Shown here: positions 32,291 through 42,356 of the stretch, piece by piece | Layout of the letters: every line of letters begins with the position of its first letter | Position numbering within the stretch: the first letter of the stretch is position 1 | Assembly (NCBI GenBank): GCA_035535995.1 | Contig: DATLOZ010000025.1 | Span: forward strand, 62,001-126,000 | DNA length: 64,000 nucleotides | Reading direction: 5' to 3' | DNA from: JANYCO01 sp035535995 | GTDB lineage: Bacteria > Bacteroidota > Bacteroidia > Cytophagales > Cytophagaceae | Made by a program: the position numbers and the translations under genes | Notes under the pieces: generated by a model | What the model was told of the DNA's origin: nothing | Seen by the model: only the letters and a program-made list of their open reading frames with translations | Database searches by the model: none

Positions 32291-33058
32291 ATGAAACGCT
32301 TCTTTAAAATAGTAATCATTTGTATGCTTCTTTCCCACGAGCTGTGGGCGCAAATACCTATTCCTGCAGATGAATTGAAACCGCAGAAAAAAGCACCCGC
32401 GCTGGAAAATACCGTTACCATGTATACTCGCGCTATTCGTGATACAAAAGGAAACAGGCGTATTGATGAAAGTTTCGTAGGAGATTTCCGCGTACTAAAT
32501 TGGCTCAAACTGCAAGCGGGAATCCGCTTTGGAGAAGAGCCGCAACATCTGGATGCTTATTATCATTATAAACTGGAATTGTCTTCAAAATTTTTCTACA
32601 ACCGCATCCGAGGTATCGTAAGGATCTCCGACAATGTGATCAATTATTTTCCTTCCGCTTATCGCAAAACAAACGAGCTGGTGATCGCAGAATTCCGGCA
32701 GCCTTTTTCCCGCGCACTGCAGATAAGAGTGGCTTTTGGTTATCTTTTTTCTTGGCGCAGCCCCACACCGGAGGCCTTGCCTGTCAATACAGGTATGAAT
32801 GTCAACTATCCGGTTTTTCGTATCAGTATGATGTATACCACAAAAACTAAAACTTCCTACGAGTTGGTTTACGGATCTTACGATGTATTCAATCCATATG
32901 ATTATAAGCAGCCTTTTATGCAGGCGAGTGTAGAACAGGAGCTTTCCAAACGTACGGCAATCTTCTCCTATTTCCGATACCAGTATGACCTAGACGTATT
33001 TCGTCCGCTGAATTATTTTTTGTGTTTCGGAGTCGAGAGGAGTCTGGATAAAAAATGA
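32291..33058 (+). CDS. Hypothetical secreted, probably outer-membrane protein
   Basis: A 255-residue protein with a signal peptide (about residues 1-20, 'HELWAQ'). Later amphipathic strands alternate hydrophobic and polar residues, such as 'KLQAGIRFGEE', 'IRVAFGYLFSWRS' and 'YELVYGSYDVF', ending 'PLNYFLCFGVERSL', typical of an outer-membrane barrel. No named family is recognised. It is probably monocistronic. Confidence 0.6.
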   Translation: MKRFFKIVIICMLLSHELWAQIPIPADELKPQKKAPALENTVTMYTRAIRDTKGNRRIDESFVGDFRVLNWLKLQAGIRFGEEPQHLDAYYHYKLELSSKFFYNRIRGIVRISDNVINYFPSAYRKTNELVIAEFRQPFSRALQIRVAFGYLFSWRSPTPEALPVNTGMNVNYPVFRISMMYTTKTKTSYELVYGSYDVFNPYDYKQPFMQASVEQELSKRTAIFSYFRYQYDLDVFRPLNYFLCFGVERSLDKK

Positions 33059-33157
33059 GATAATCCGGAGTTGTTGGCGGGGCTTCTGAAACAACTTTTT
33101 TAGCGATGGCAAGTGAACAAATTTTATTATTTTTATATACCACAAACCAATGCACGC

Positions 33158-33490
33158 ATGTTATCAAAAAAAGAATACGAAGAATTTCTCAACCATGCGA
33201 AATCGCTCTATGCACAAGGCCGCAATGATCGATACGTTGTACTACAGTTGGCAGAGAAGAAAGTATCGAGTGAAGATATTGATGCAATTATGAAAGAGAT
33301 AAAATCTCTTCGTAAATACAATCTTAGACAAAAAGGCGTGAGGGAATTTTTAGTAGGAATTTCATTTACTATAGCCGGAGCGCTCATCGCCTATTTTGTT
33401 GGGTATTCAGTGAATTATGTAGCCATGGCCTTACCAATAATAGGAGTGATCATAGCAACAAAAGGACTGTTTAATATTTTAGGTTTGTAA
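33158..33490 (+). CDS. Small two-helix membrane protein
   Basis: A 110-residue protein from the ATG at 33158; the earlier in-frame start at 33113 adds only an aromatic-rich stretch. The N-terminal half is a soluble helical segment ('KKEYEEFLNHAKSLYAQGRND'), then two hydrophobic helices (about 65-85 and 87-107). The family is unknown. It precedes a DUF1801 gene by 12 bases, making a likely operon. Confidence 0.6.
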   Translation: MLSKKEYEEFLNHAKSLYAQGRNDRYVVLQLAEKKVSSEDIDAIMKEIKSLRKYNLRQKGVREFLVGISFTIAGALIAYFVGYSVNYVAMALPIIGVIIATKGLFNILGL

Positions 33491-33502
33491 ACACATCGTT
33501 TA

Positions 33503-33853
33503 ATGAAACCTTTAGATGCCTTCTATCACAACCAAGACGAACCCATAAGAAGTGTATTGCTGGCGCTAAAGACAATTATCCTCTCACAAGACAAAGAGAT
33601 CACCCACGAATGGAAATATGGAATGCCATTTTTTTGCTACAAAGGAAAAATGTTTTGTTACCTATGGGTGCATAAAAAATGGGGCCAACCTTATCTTGGC
33701 ATTGTAGAAGGAAAATCGTTTGATCAACCTTTTTTGATACAAGAGAAAAGATCCAGGATGAAGATCATGTTGCTTGAGCCATCTAAAGACCTACCGGTGA
33801 AAATCATTAAAGAGATACTTCAACAAGCTTTAAGCTTATACAGGAATAATTAA
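33503..33853 (+). CDS. DUF1801 domain-containing protein
   Basis: A 116-residue soluble protein with DUF1801 features: 'AFYHNQDEPIRSVLLALKTIILSQ', 'HEWKYGMPFFCYKGKMFCYLW', and 'MKIMLLEPSKDLP'. The family adopts a YdhG-like fold and has no firmly assigned activity. It lies 12 bases after the two-helix membrane protein gene. Confidence 0.85.
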   Translation: MKPLDAFYHNQDEPIRSVLLALKTIILSQDKEITHEWKYGMPFFCYKGKMFCYLWVHKKWGQPYLGIVEGKSFDQPFLIQEKRSRMKIMLLEPSKDLPVKIIKEILQQALSLYRNN

Positions 33854-34077
33854 CTTTTTTGTCTGCTGTGAACCGGCATGTCCTCCTATTTTAAAACCGA
33901 TATATAATTTATTTTATACTACTTTTCGATTTCATTTTTGGATTATTCCAATAGGTTGCCTGGAAATGAAAAAATAATTTAGTTTTTTGCAACCTCTTCA
34001 TTCTTTGATACGTATATTTACGCAGAGCCCATTTAAGTCTTAACCCCAATAATTAATTAGTATAAACCTCCTTGTAT
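33854..34077. other. AT-rich gap
   Basis: Nothing beyond the likely promoter of the following T9SS cargo gene is visible. Confidence 0.3.
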
Positions 34078-35922
34078 ATGTTTAAGCATATATCTCTTTT
34101 TCTTTCTTTTTGTTTTTGTACTTCTCTTAGTTGGGGGCAGACCTATGCAGGACCTAATAATCCTAATACTCAGGCTAATATTGCTTTAACAGGAATTGTT
34201 TCTTGGGTCAATCCTACTAATGCCAAAACCAATAATGGTTCTTATGCAACGGTTACAGATGGGTTGAGTACTTATTTGTCTTCTACAGATTTTGGGTTTT
34301 CAATACCTGCCGGTAATACAATCAAAGGGATCAAAGTAGAGGTGGATCGAAAAGGAGCTCCTCAACATGTAGTAGCTGTTAGCAGCTGGGATACCCACAC
34401 AGAAACGAATTATTCTTCCGGTACTGTTACCTCTAGTTATGGAACCACTAGTTATACTTACAGCATGCCTGTTGCCGCTGGGAATATGAGGTTGTTGGTA
34501 GTAACGATTGGAATCGAAAATGTTGACAAAACTGCTACTATTGATCCTACCGTAACGTTGGGAGCTGTAAAGTATGCAGGCGTTACAATGACATTGGCCG
34601 GCACTGTTTCGCTGACAAGCAGCGATACTTATACTAATAATATGGTGGCTGTTTATTATTTAACCGAAGCGAGTCTTCCTTTACTGACAGGAAACAACGC
34701 TTTAACGATCACAAAAACTATAAATGGCGAGACTTCCGGAACAGTTAATGTCGGGGAATATACAGAAATAGTTGGAGTGAATACGTTCACTTACGTTGAT
34801 CAAACAAATCCCATATCTACGGTAACAAAAGCTAATACTGGTACCAGTATTACTTCTCCCAGTCTTGCGGACAACCGTGCAGGAGATTATATAGTGGCAG
34901 CTACAATGAACAACACGCCGACTTCAGCAGGGGGCGACGTAACAGCAGGGTCATATTCCGAATTATTCCAAGTTAGTAATACTAATACCGGCTCTGGAGC
35001 TTCTGGAGCTATACTTGAAGCACAAGGAGGCCTCACCGCTGCTGGGAGCCCTAGCATTACAGTTTCAGCAACGGGCGCCTCAGCAAGTAGATTGAACATG
35101 GTAGCAGTGTCTATTCATGCAGCCAGAGTATATGACAATTCTGTAAAAATAATAAAAGGAGGATCAATGGTAGGCAATGATTATGCTGTTACACCAGAAT
35201 CTTTGCCAAACGCATGGCCTGATCAGGATACATATGAGGTTTATGGTGGACCTACTGATCTTTGGGGTACTACCTGGACTCTAGCGGATATAAACGCCAC
35301 AAACTTCGGTGTAGCTTTTAAGGCCGATGCAGACAATAGCATTGGCTCGGTAGATCAGGTTCGCATTACAGTATATTATGATGTAGCTTTGGCCGTGGCG
35401 CTTCAGTCATTTGTGCTGGAAGAAAATGATGGGCAAATAATTTCATCGCTCTCTTATAATACCGATGATCGTAATGAGTATACTTTTGTATTGGAAAGAG
35501 CAGGCAGCGATCTTCAATTTAGCCCTGTAAGTTCAGTGACCATCACTGGAAATAACGGAATTCAAAACCTCTCTATCGTAGATCTGCAGCCAAATGCAGA
35601 CTTCTCTTATTATAGAATTAAAATGGTAGAGCAAGATGGAGTATCTTCGCCTACCTATTCTACAATACAAAATGTGAAATTAAATATCAGTTCGCAAGTT
35701 GAGTTGTACCCCAATCCTGCTACCAGTTACCTGGAGATCATTTCAAACGATTTGATCCATTCGGTTTCTCTTCTGGATGTTACAGGAAAAACAATTTCAC
35801 TTCAGCAAGAACGGACCGGAGTAAAAACTTTGAAAATAGAAACACTTCCTGCAAAAGGATTGTATACCATTGTGATCAACACAGGCTCAGGGATCACAGT
35901 AAAGAAGATCATCATCGATTGA
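34078..35922 (+). CDS. T9SS type A sorting domain-containing secreted protein
   Basis: A 614-residue protein from the ATG at 34078. The signal peptide spans residues 1-21 ('LSWGQ' cleavage). The long body is rich in T, S, G and N, with beta-structure and no catalytic motif I recognise. The C-terminal 75 residues are a type A sorting domain: 'VELYPNPATSYLEI', 'SVSLLDVTGKTI', 'LPAKGLYTIVI', ending 'VKKIIID'. This directs export across the outer membrane by the Por secretion system and attachment to A-LPS. The role, perhaps adhesion, is unknown. Confidence 0.85.
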   Translation: MFKHISLFLSFCFCTSLSWGQTYAGPNNPNTQANIALTGIVSWVNPTNAKTNNGSYATVTDGLSTYLSSTDFGFSIPAGNTIKGIKVEVDRKGAPQHVVAVSSWDTHTETNYSSGTVTSSYGTTSYTYSMPVAAGNMRLLVVTIGIENVDKTATIDPTVTLGAVKYAGVTMTLAGTVSLTSSDTYTNNMVAVYYLTEASLPLLTGNNALTITKTINGETSGTVNVGEYTEIVGVNTFTYVDQTNPISTVTKANTGTSITSPSLADNRAGDYIVAATMNNTPTSAGGDVTAGSYSELFQVSNTNTGSGASGAILEAQGGLTAAGSPSITVSATGASASRLNMVAVSIHAARVYDNSVKIIKGGSMVGNDYAVTPESLPNAWPDQDTYEVYGGPTDLWGTTWTLADINATNFGVAFKADADNSIGSVDQVRITVYYDVALAVALQSFVLEENDGQIISSLSYNTDDRNEYTFVLERAGSDLQFSPVSSVTITGNNGIQNLSIVDLQPNADFSYYRIKMVEQDGVSSPTYSTIQNVKLNISSQVELYPNPATSYLEIISNDLIHSVSLLDVTGKTISLQQERTGVKTLKIETLPAKGLYTIVINTGSGITVKKIIID

Positions 35923-35938
35923 TCTTTCTCTTCGCGCT

Positions 35939-37660
35939 CTAAAAGACTTCTATTTCAGTGCTACGCTGCGTTTCCCAGGCGCCAGACATAGCTTCAAAAG
36001 AAAATTTTACTTTGTACACTCCTTTTTTCAAAGGAAGCTCTACCCGCACGGTAGCCCAGGTGCTGTGCTGGAATGCAGGTGTGTAGATACAGCTCCAACT
36101 TTCCTTTTCACAAAAAGAAAAATCGAGTGGGTAAAAGGCGTACCGGATCACGGTAGCAGGAAAATAATGGCGGGGAATTTTTCCCGAAAGGGTATGAAGC
36201 TGCAGTGGAATAGAAATGATCTCTCCCGCTCGTCCTTTATACTGTTTTGTAGTTTCCAGCTGTAACCCTTGGTAGACGGGTAGTTTGTCGATGAAGGTAA
36301 GTGTTTGCCATTTCTTTTTCGGATCCAGCAATTTTTTTCCTTCGCTCATAAATGAATTTAGCAATACTACTTTTTGTCCTTCATAAGCATAAGAAAATCC
36401 CCAGAGGTCAAACTGGTTGCTGCGCCCGCGTATGTTTAAAGAAGGAATGATCCGGCCGCTATAGAACGAAAGCATAGATGCTTCCTGGTAAGAATTTGCA
36501 ATGATGGGAAGGTCGCCGGCTTCAGTTAATAGTTGTTTTGTATATTTTTCCCAACCCACCATTTCTCCCATGCGCGGCACGTAGGCCTCTTGCGCGAAGG
36601 CCAGTATTAAACGTGCCCCTATAAAAACAGGAAAAGAAATAGCAGCTACAATTTTCAAAACCTTGAAAGCGCCCGTATGACGGGAGATGTAGCGCATACT
36701 GAAATAAAACATGGGTACCAATGCAGGAATGGTCCAGTTGGCCTCCACATGTCCTTTGAAGGAGGAAAAAAGAAAAAACACCATGAATGCTACAAACGTG
36801 TATTTGAGCCCCCGCTCGAATGTATTTTCAGAAGAGCTTCTTAGGGTATAATAAAACAGCAGCAACCCGGCCAGTGGTCCGTAAAAGAAGATTTGTGCGA
36901 AGAGATATTCAATCGTATACTTCACCTGGTAAACACGCGCCGAGCGGTCTACCAGGTGATACCTGAGGCTTATGAAGTCATGCGTGTATTGCCAGAGTAG
37001 ATGTGGGAGGTAAAGGGCAAGTGCAAATATTCCTGCAAGCCAGAATTTTTTGTTTAGCAATAATCGCGGGTTAGAAGCCATCACTGCAGCAATCAAAATA
37101 ATGCCGTGGTATTTGCTATACATAAGCCCGGCCATGGTCATGGCTACTGTGATGGCGGAGGGCAAGGTATTTTCTTCGAGAAAAATTCTATATGTATAAA
37201 AGAACAACACGCTGAATAACAACAACGGTACATCCGGCACGCTAATAAAGCCAAACATATGCAACGGAAAGATGGAAACTACAAGCAATGCAAATATAAA
37301 TACTTGCTGAACGCCACAAAGCTTGTACAGAAGCCAAAGCGTAAGACAAGAGCAGAGCACAGTAAAAAGACGCACACCGATCTCATCATTTAGAAAAAAA
37401 TAACCCAGCCGATCGAGCAGCGCGATCATTGGCGGGTGATCGAAATAACCCCAGTCGGGAAATTTTGAATACATCCAATAGTACGCTTCATCGTAGCTCA
37501 GGCCTGTGAAAGCAGCAGAAAAAAGATTGAGCAACAGCCATCCGCCAAGAAAATACCAAAGGGTAGAATCGGTTTTGCTCAGCGTAGGAGCAGGCGAAAA
37601 AGGCGAAACACGAGTGTGTAGTTCAGGAACAGTAATATACTTTTTATAAAAACTATGCAT
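35939..37660 (-). CDS. Glycosyltransferase family 39-like membrane protein
   Basis: A 573-residue integral membrane protein with about 11 helices in the first 380 residues and a soluble C-terminal part. The N-terminal extracytoplasmic loop has 'GLSYDEAYYW' and 'YFDHPPMIAL', the DE and HPP motifs of the PMT/ArnT superfamily; the acidic pair is the catalytic site. It should use a polyprenyl-phosphate sugar donor to glycosylate a lipid or protein outside the inner membrane. The acceptor is unknown. It is convergent with the T9SS gene upstream of it. Confidence 0.88.
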   Translation of the reverse strand: MHSFYKKYITVPELHTRVSPFSPAPTLSKTDSTLWYFLGGWLLLNLFSAAFTGLSYDEAYYWMYSKFPDWGYFDHPPMIALLDRLGYFFLNDEIGVRLFTVLCSCLTLWLLYKLCGVQQVFIFALLVVSIFPLHMFGFISVPDVPLLLFSVLFFYTYRIFLEENTLPSAITVAMTMAGLMYSKYHGIILIAAVMASNPRLLLNKKFWLAGIFALALYLPHLLWQYTHDFISLRYHLVDRSARVYQVKYTIEYLFAQIFFYGPLAGLLLFYYTLRSSSENTFERGLKYTFVAFMVFFLFSSFKGHVEANWTIPALVPMFYFSMRYISRHTGAFKVLKIVAAISFPVFIGARLILAFAQEAYVPRMGEMVGWEKYTKQLLTEAGDLPIIANSYQEASMLSFYSGRIIPSLNIRGRSNQFDLWGFSYAYEGQKVVLLNSFMSEGKKLLDPKKKWQTLTFIDKLPVYQGLQLETTKQYKGRAGEIISIPLQLHTLSGKIPRHYFPATVIRYAFYPLDFSFCEKESWSCIYTPAFQHSTWATVRVELPLKKGVYKVKFSFEAMSGAWETQRSTEIEVF

Positions 37661-37986
37661 GATGTCTGAAAAATTCGCTGTGGTCAGTAAAACACTTCAG
37701 CTTAAAAACTAGTTCTAATTTAAGAATGTGTTTTTTCTATTTCAAGTAATATTATTGTTATCAATATGTTGTCTTACCCACGCCAACCGTGGGTTTTAGG
37801 TTGGCATAGATATAGACGCCCGGGTTAATGATCCAAATACTTGTTACTGAGATTTCTCACAAATTGTAATTGGTATAAAGAGTTTTTAGAAAAAAATCTG
37901 AATTTTTGTATCGATGTCCACGCCAATCCCTCATGGCATTTCAAAATTAAAATCACTATTTTAAGAGCACCAAAAAATGATCCTGC
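37661..37986. other. Divergent intergenic region
   Basis: A hairpin CCCACGCCAACCGTGGG lies at about 37778-37794. No gene is seen; a 90-codon minus-strand frame starting at 38097 is a shadow of the yedK-like gene. Confidence 0.4.
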
Positions 37987-38706
37987 ATGTGTTATCACTA
38001 CGCTCTTATTGTAGAAAAGATAGAATTGGAAGAACGCTATGACGCAACCCTTGAGTATGAATGGGTTTCGCAGTATCATGTAGGCGGCTTTGAACATTCG
38101 GCCATGCCAGTGATCACTTGTGAACGTCCTAAAACCTTTTCCCGCGCCCGTTGGGGGCTGATTCCCGGTTGGACAAAATCAAGAGAGCAGGCCAAAGAAA
38201 TAGCGGTCAGTACGTTAAATGCGAAATCGGAGACAGTATTCGAAAAAGCTTCCTTCAAAAATTCCATTCAGCACAAACGGTGCCTGGTACCCGCGAGCGG
38301 ATTCTTTGAATGGAAGCATGTAGCGAAAGATAAAATTCCTCACTACATCAGTTTGAGAAACGAAAAGGTATTTTCCTTTGCAGGCCTCTACGATAGTTGG
38401 ATTGATAAAGAGACAGGAGAAGAAATGCAGACATTCTCCATTCTTACAGCTGCAGCCAATCCTATGATGGAAGAAATTCACAATGTAAAAAAACGGATGC
38501 CTGTTATTTTATCAAAGGAAGCTGAGCAAAAATGGATTCAACCAACGCTGAGCCACGAAGAAATAAACGCATTGTTATCACCCTTTCCCCAGGCGGCCAT
38601 GCAGGCCTGGACAGTTTCCAAATTGGTGAATTCGGAAATGAATATTTCCAATGTGCCGGCCGTGCTCAATAGGCAAGAGTATTATGAGTCAGGCCAGTTG
38701 TTTTAA
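37987..38706 (+). CDS. yedK: SOS response-associated peptidase (YedK/HMCES)
   Basis: A 239-residue protein of the SRAP family. Catalytic Cys2 follows the initiator Met ('MCYHYA'). Later come 'ARWGLIPGWTK', 'LNAKSETV', 'RCLVPASGFFEWKH' with the conserved Glu, and 'IHNVKKRMPVIL' with the catalytic His. The enzyme forms a stable thiazolidine crosslink with abasic sites in single-stranded DNA and so shields them from breakage. The length fits. It is transcribed alone, and a palindromic repeat separates it from the next gene. Confidence 0.93.
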   Translation: MCYHYALIVEKIELEERYDATLEYEWVSQYHVGGFEHSAMPVITCERPKTFSRARWGLIPGWTKSREQAKEIAVSTLNAKSETVFEKASFKNSIQHKRCLVPASGFFEWKHVAKDKIPHYISLRNEKVFSFAGLYDSWIDKETGEEMQTFSILTAAANPMMEEIHNVKKRMPVILSKEAEQKWIQPTLSHEEINALLSPFPQAAMQAWTVSKLVNSEMNISNVPAVLNRQEYYESGQLF

Positions 38707-38819
38707 GTTATGAATGTTGAATTATGAATTATGAATCGGTAAATGATTCTTTAGTCATAGTAACCATTTTTAAACTATAAGATCATTAACTCATAATTCA
38801 TAATTCAACATTCATAATT
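38706..38819. repeat. Palindromic repeat, ATGAATTATGA family, with 38-bp centre
   Basis: GTTATGAATGTTGAATTATG starts the left arm; its reverse complement ends the right arm near 38817. The interior is longer than in the other copies. It lies between convergent yedK and SDR genes. Confidence 0.78.
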
Positions 38820-39821
38820 TTAAGGTTGTCCCTTGCCTCCGGAAGAGCCATAGATCTGGCCTGTAGCGTAGCTTGCATCGGCTGCTGCTAGCTGTACATA
38901 GATGGAAGCCAGTTCTGCCGGCTGGCCGGGTCTCCCAAACGGTGTGTCTCCACCAAAGTGCGTAAGTTTTTTTTGGGTAGCACCTCCGCTCACCTGGAGC
39001 GGTGTCCAGATAGGCCCTGGCGCCACGCCGTTTACACGAATACCTTTTGGCGCAAATTGTTTGGAAAGCGATTTCACATAGTTCATGGTCGCCGCTTTTG
39101 TTTGCGCATAATCGTAAAGGTCCGGGGAAGGATCATAAGCCTGTTCCGAAGCCGTGGCGATGATAGTTGCTCCCGGCTTCAGATGAGGCAGTGCAGCTTT
39201 AATGATCCAGAAAGGCGCATAAATATTGGTCTTCATAGTAGCATCAAAATCTTCGGTGCTAATATCCAGAATAGATTCACGTGTTTGCTGGCGCCCTGCA
39301 TTGCAAACAAGGATATCAAGCCCGCCAAGTGCTTGTACGGCTTCTGCTACTAATTTTTTACAGAAATTTTCTTCGCGCAAATCTCCTGGAATTGCAATGG
39401 CTTTTCGTCCCTCGGCTTTAATGAGTGCAATCACCTCCTGTGCATCCGGTTCCTCGGTAGGATAGTAATTGATGGCTACATCAGCGCCTTCGCGTGCATA
39501 TGCAATGGCAGCAGCGCGCCCCATGCCGGAGTCGCCGCCAGTGATGAGGGCTTTGCGGCCAGCCAGGCGGCCAGAGCCTTTATAAGACTTTTCGCCATGA
39601 TCAGGACGAGGATCCATTTTACTGGCAAGCCCCGGCCATTCCTGCAATTGACTTTTGAATGGAGGCTTCGGGTATTTTTTGGTAGGGTCCTCCAATTCTT
39701 TTTTGGCATAAGGCGCTTTCACTTCTGCGAAAGCACCGGATGAAGACAAGGACAATGCCGCTATTCCAGCGCCAATTCCCTTGAGTACGTCTCTGCGTTT
39801 GATTTTGGTTTGTTCAATCAT
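38820..39821 (-). CDS. SDR-family oxidoreductase with Tat-like leader
   Basis: A 333-residue short-chain dehydrogenase. The NAD(P)-binding motif TGGDSGMG is near residue 92, 'VCNAGR' follows, and the catalytic Tyr-Lys lies in 'YDYAQTKAA'. The closest subgroup is the YghA/YhdF-like SDRs with an N-terminal extension. Here the extension begins 'KIKRRDVLKGIGAGIAALSL', which looks like a twin-arginine signal, so the enzyme may be exported fully folded with bound cofactor. Its substrate is unknown. Confidence 0.9.
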   Translation of the reverse strand: MIEQTKIKRRDVLKGIGAGIAALSLSSSGAFAEVKAPYAKKELEDPTKKYPKPPFKSQLQEWPGLASKMDPRPDHGEKSYKGSGRLAGRKALITGGDSGMGRAAAIAYAREGADVAINYYPTEEPDAQEVIALIKAEGRKAIAIPGDLREENFCKKLVAEAVQALGGLDILVCNAGRQQTRESILDISTEDFDATMKTNIYAPFWIIKAALPHLKPGATIIATASEQAYDPSPDLYDYAQTKAATMNYVKSLSKQFAPKGIRVNGVAPGPIWTPLQVSGGATQKKLTHFGGDTPFGRPGQPAELASIYVQLAAADASYATGQIYGSSGGKGQP

Positions 39822-40199
39822 GATAAAAATGTTTTAAAAAACGTAATTCTAACTAGCAAAAAAACAGAAGCCCAAGCTAAATTTTTTCATACAAGTTATA
39901 ATTACAGAAACTAAAATTTCCGTTGTAGGATCTCCATTTTACAGCTCATAAACGGATATTTTTTCAAAAAAAATCATATAAGTATGTACCAGTGTAGTTG
40001 ACGTAGTAATACGTACAAACCCCTTTGGCACTAATACCTGTCAGATTTTATAATCAATTAAAAAACAGCATTTTACAATTGAGCAAAAAAATGCTTAGAA
40101 CACGAAACTCCATGTAGATCAAGGGGTTTGAATGATTGCACTGCTGAACCAAATGTTATCCACAGCCGTATCTTTCCAGACTACCTAAAACAAAAACTG
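39822..40199. other. AT-rich divergent intergenic region
   Basis: It contains start-proximal A/T tracts for genes on both sides. No gene or strong palindrome is seen. Confidence 0.35.
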
Positions 40200-42293
40200 A
40201 TGAGAAACATAAAAATGAAGGGCTTGATCAGTGTTGCTCTCCTGTTATATACTACCGTTTATGCTTACAGTGCAGAACTTGTAAATGCCTCCTGGTCGGC
40301 AGGCAGTAATGTTGCAGGCGCTACCACTACGTATACATTCACTTATCAAGCAGTAACGGCTAGTCCGTATTATGCCTTTAATACGATCTTCCCTGCGGGA
40401 TTTTCTTGCACTGGCCTGTCAGATGTAACGATCACCATAGACGGCAATGCTGTAGCGCTCTCCGGCGCTTCTTCCGCTGGCGGCGCAGTAATCCAACTTA
40501 GATTAATGGATCCTACGCTGATGGCTTCCGGATCAAATGTGGTGGTGACTGTTTTGGTAACCAATGCTTCGAGCAGCGGTACCAAAAGTTGGAATTGCAT
40601 TCGCACCGCTACCAGCTCGGGAGCTATTATAGACGAGATCAGCGCTCCTTCTCCAATTGTATTGGTGCCTCCAGTGCCGAATGCACCGGTGGCAACGTTT
40701 ACATCATCGGTGACCACTACAGGTTTTAAAGCTTTTTGGAATACCGTTGCCAGCGCTACCAGCTATCGCCTGGATCTTTCTACCACCAGTGATTTCAGCG
40801 CGATCGTACCGGCGTACAATGATTTTAACGTAGGCAATGCATTTAGCTATACACTCACAGGGTTATCGCCTGGTACTATCTATTATTACAGATTGCGTGC
40901 TACCAATATTTCCGGTACGAGTGGCAATTCCAATATGATCTCCGACACCACCAATAAAGCCGCGGCTTCCGTGATCCTTACCAATCTTTCGAAGGTATAC
41001 GACGGTACTTCAAAAACACCCGGCGCCAACACTTCCCCTTCGGGACTTGCGATAACCTACACGTACAACGGATCTTCTACGCCTCCGGTGAATGCCGGAA
41101 GCTATGCGGTGGTAGGTACCGTCAATGATCCTACTTATCAGGGAAGCGCTTCGGGTACGATGGTAATTGCAAAATCGACGGCGAGCGTTTCTATTGCCAA
41201 TCTGACTCAAGCCTACGATGGATCACCCAAAGCGGTGACTGCACTGACTAGTCCGTCAGGTCTTGCGGTAGATTTTACTTATGATGGCTCCTCTACCGCG
41301 CCTACCGCGATTGGTAGCTATACCGTGAATGGCACGATCAACGATGTGAACTACCAGGGAACTGTATCGGGAACGTTGGTGATCACTCAGGGCAATGCTA
41401 CAGTCACGTTGTCTGGACTGAGCGCCACCTACGATGGTTCTGCGAAAGCGGTGACCGTTGTTACTTCTCCTTCAGGATTATCTTTTTCGGTTACTTACAA
41501 TGGATCGTCTACGCTTCCTATAAATGCAGGTACTTATACGGTAGTAGCTACGATCAACGATAGCCAATACCAGGGTAGTGCTACCAGTACATTAGTGATC
41601 TCAAAAGCCAGTGCTACGATCATGTTAGGACATCTTACGGCGGTGTATGACGGTTCGGCTAAACCGGCTGTAGCGAGTACTTTGCCATCCGGATTATCGG
41701 TGAGCCTCACCTACGATGGTATTGCCGCTGCTCCTCTGAATGCTGGTACATACAACGTGGTTGCTACCATAAATGATGCAAACTACCAAGGCAGTTATTC
41801 AGGTGCATTGATGATCTCCAAGGCGGATGCGCAAATTATGCTTTCCGACCTGAGTGCGCAATACGACGGCGCTTGTAAGCAGGTAATGATTAGTACCAAC
41901 CCTTCAAACCTAACCGTAGGTGTTACTTACGACGGCTCTACTGCTGCGCCTTCAGGAGAGGGCAGCTACCAGGTAGTGGCCACTATTAATCATCCCAACT
42001 ATCAGGGAATGACTTCTGGTCAACTTATTATTTCAAGTACGACAGCGACAATAGCTTCTGTAACGGGAGAGGTAAAGATCTATCCGAATCCGGTTGCTGA
42101 TTTTGTAAACGTAGAAACTTCTTCTTTACTCAAGCAACTGCAATTAATAGATGCTGAAGGAACAGTAGTAATTAGCAAGCCAAGTCAGTCGGCCGCGGAA
42201 ACACTGGACGTGCGGACACTTAAGAAAGGCGCGTACTTGTTGATTGTAGAATCGGCTTCAGGCAAAAGCTGTTATCATGTGGTGTTGAATTAA
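40200..42293 (+). CDS. Fn3 + five MBG-repeat T9SS-sorted surface protein
   Basis: A 697-residue protein from the ATG at 40200 (another ATG at 40215 is possible). A signal peptide is at about residues 6-27. An opening beta domain is followed by a fibronectin type III domain (about 165-250). Then come five tandem MBG-type repeats of about 69 residues (about 265-610), each starting with a 'YDG' and carrying 'NYQG'-like turns. A T9SS type A domain ends the protein ('VKIYPNPVADFVNV' to 'GKSCYHVVLN'). MBG domains are adhesive or stalk-like. It is likely displayed on the cell surface. Confidence 0.88.
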   Translation: MRNIKMKGLISVALLLYTTVYAYSAELVNASWSAGSNVAGATTTYTFTYQAVTASPYYAFNTIFPAGFSCTGLSDVTITIDGNAVALSGASSAGGAVIQLRLMDPTLMASGSNVVVTVLVTNASSSGTKSWNCIRTATSSGAIIDEISAPSPIVLVPPVPNAPVATFTSSVTTTGFKAFWNTVASATSYRLDLSTTSDFSAIVPAYNDFNVGNAFSYTLTGLSPGTIYYYRLRATNISGTSGNSNMISDTTNKAAASVILTNLSKVYDGTSKTPGANTSPSGLAITYTYNGSSTPPVNAGSYAVVGTVNDPTYQGSASGTMVIAKSTASVSIANLTQAYDGSPKAVTALTSPSGLAVDFTYDGSSTAPTAIGSYTVNGTINDVNYQGTVSGTLVITQGNATVTLSGLSATYDGSAKAVTVVTSPSGLSFSVTYNGSSTLPINAGTYTVVATINDSQYQGSATSTLVISKASATIMLGHLTAVYDGSAKPAVASTLPSGLSVSLTYDGIAAAPLNAGTYNVVATINDANYQGSYSGALMISKADAQIMLSDLSAQYDGACKQVMISTNPSNLTVGVTYDGSTAAPSGEGSYQVVATINHPNYQGMTSGQLIISSTTATIASVTGEVKIYPNPVADFVNVETSSLLKQLQLIDAEGTVVISKPSQSAAETLDVRTLKKGAYLLIVESASGKSCYHVVLN

Positions 42294-42325
42294 AAAAATC
42301 ATTAAAAACCTTAATCCCTCAATCT

Positions 42326-42356
42326 CAGGCGCAGGATTTTCTTGCGCCTGTTTTTT
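42326..42356 (+). terminator. Rho-independent terminator
   Basis: Stem CAGGCGCAGG with CTTGCGCCTG (nine of ten pairs) followed by six T residues. Confidence 0.88.
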
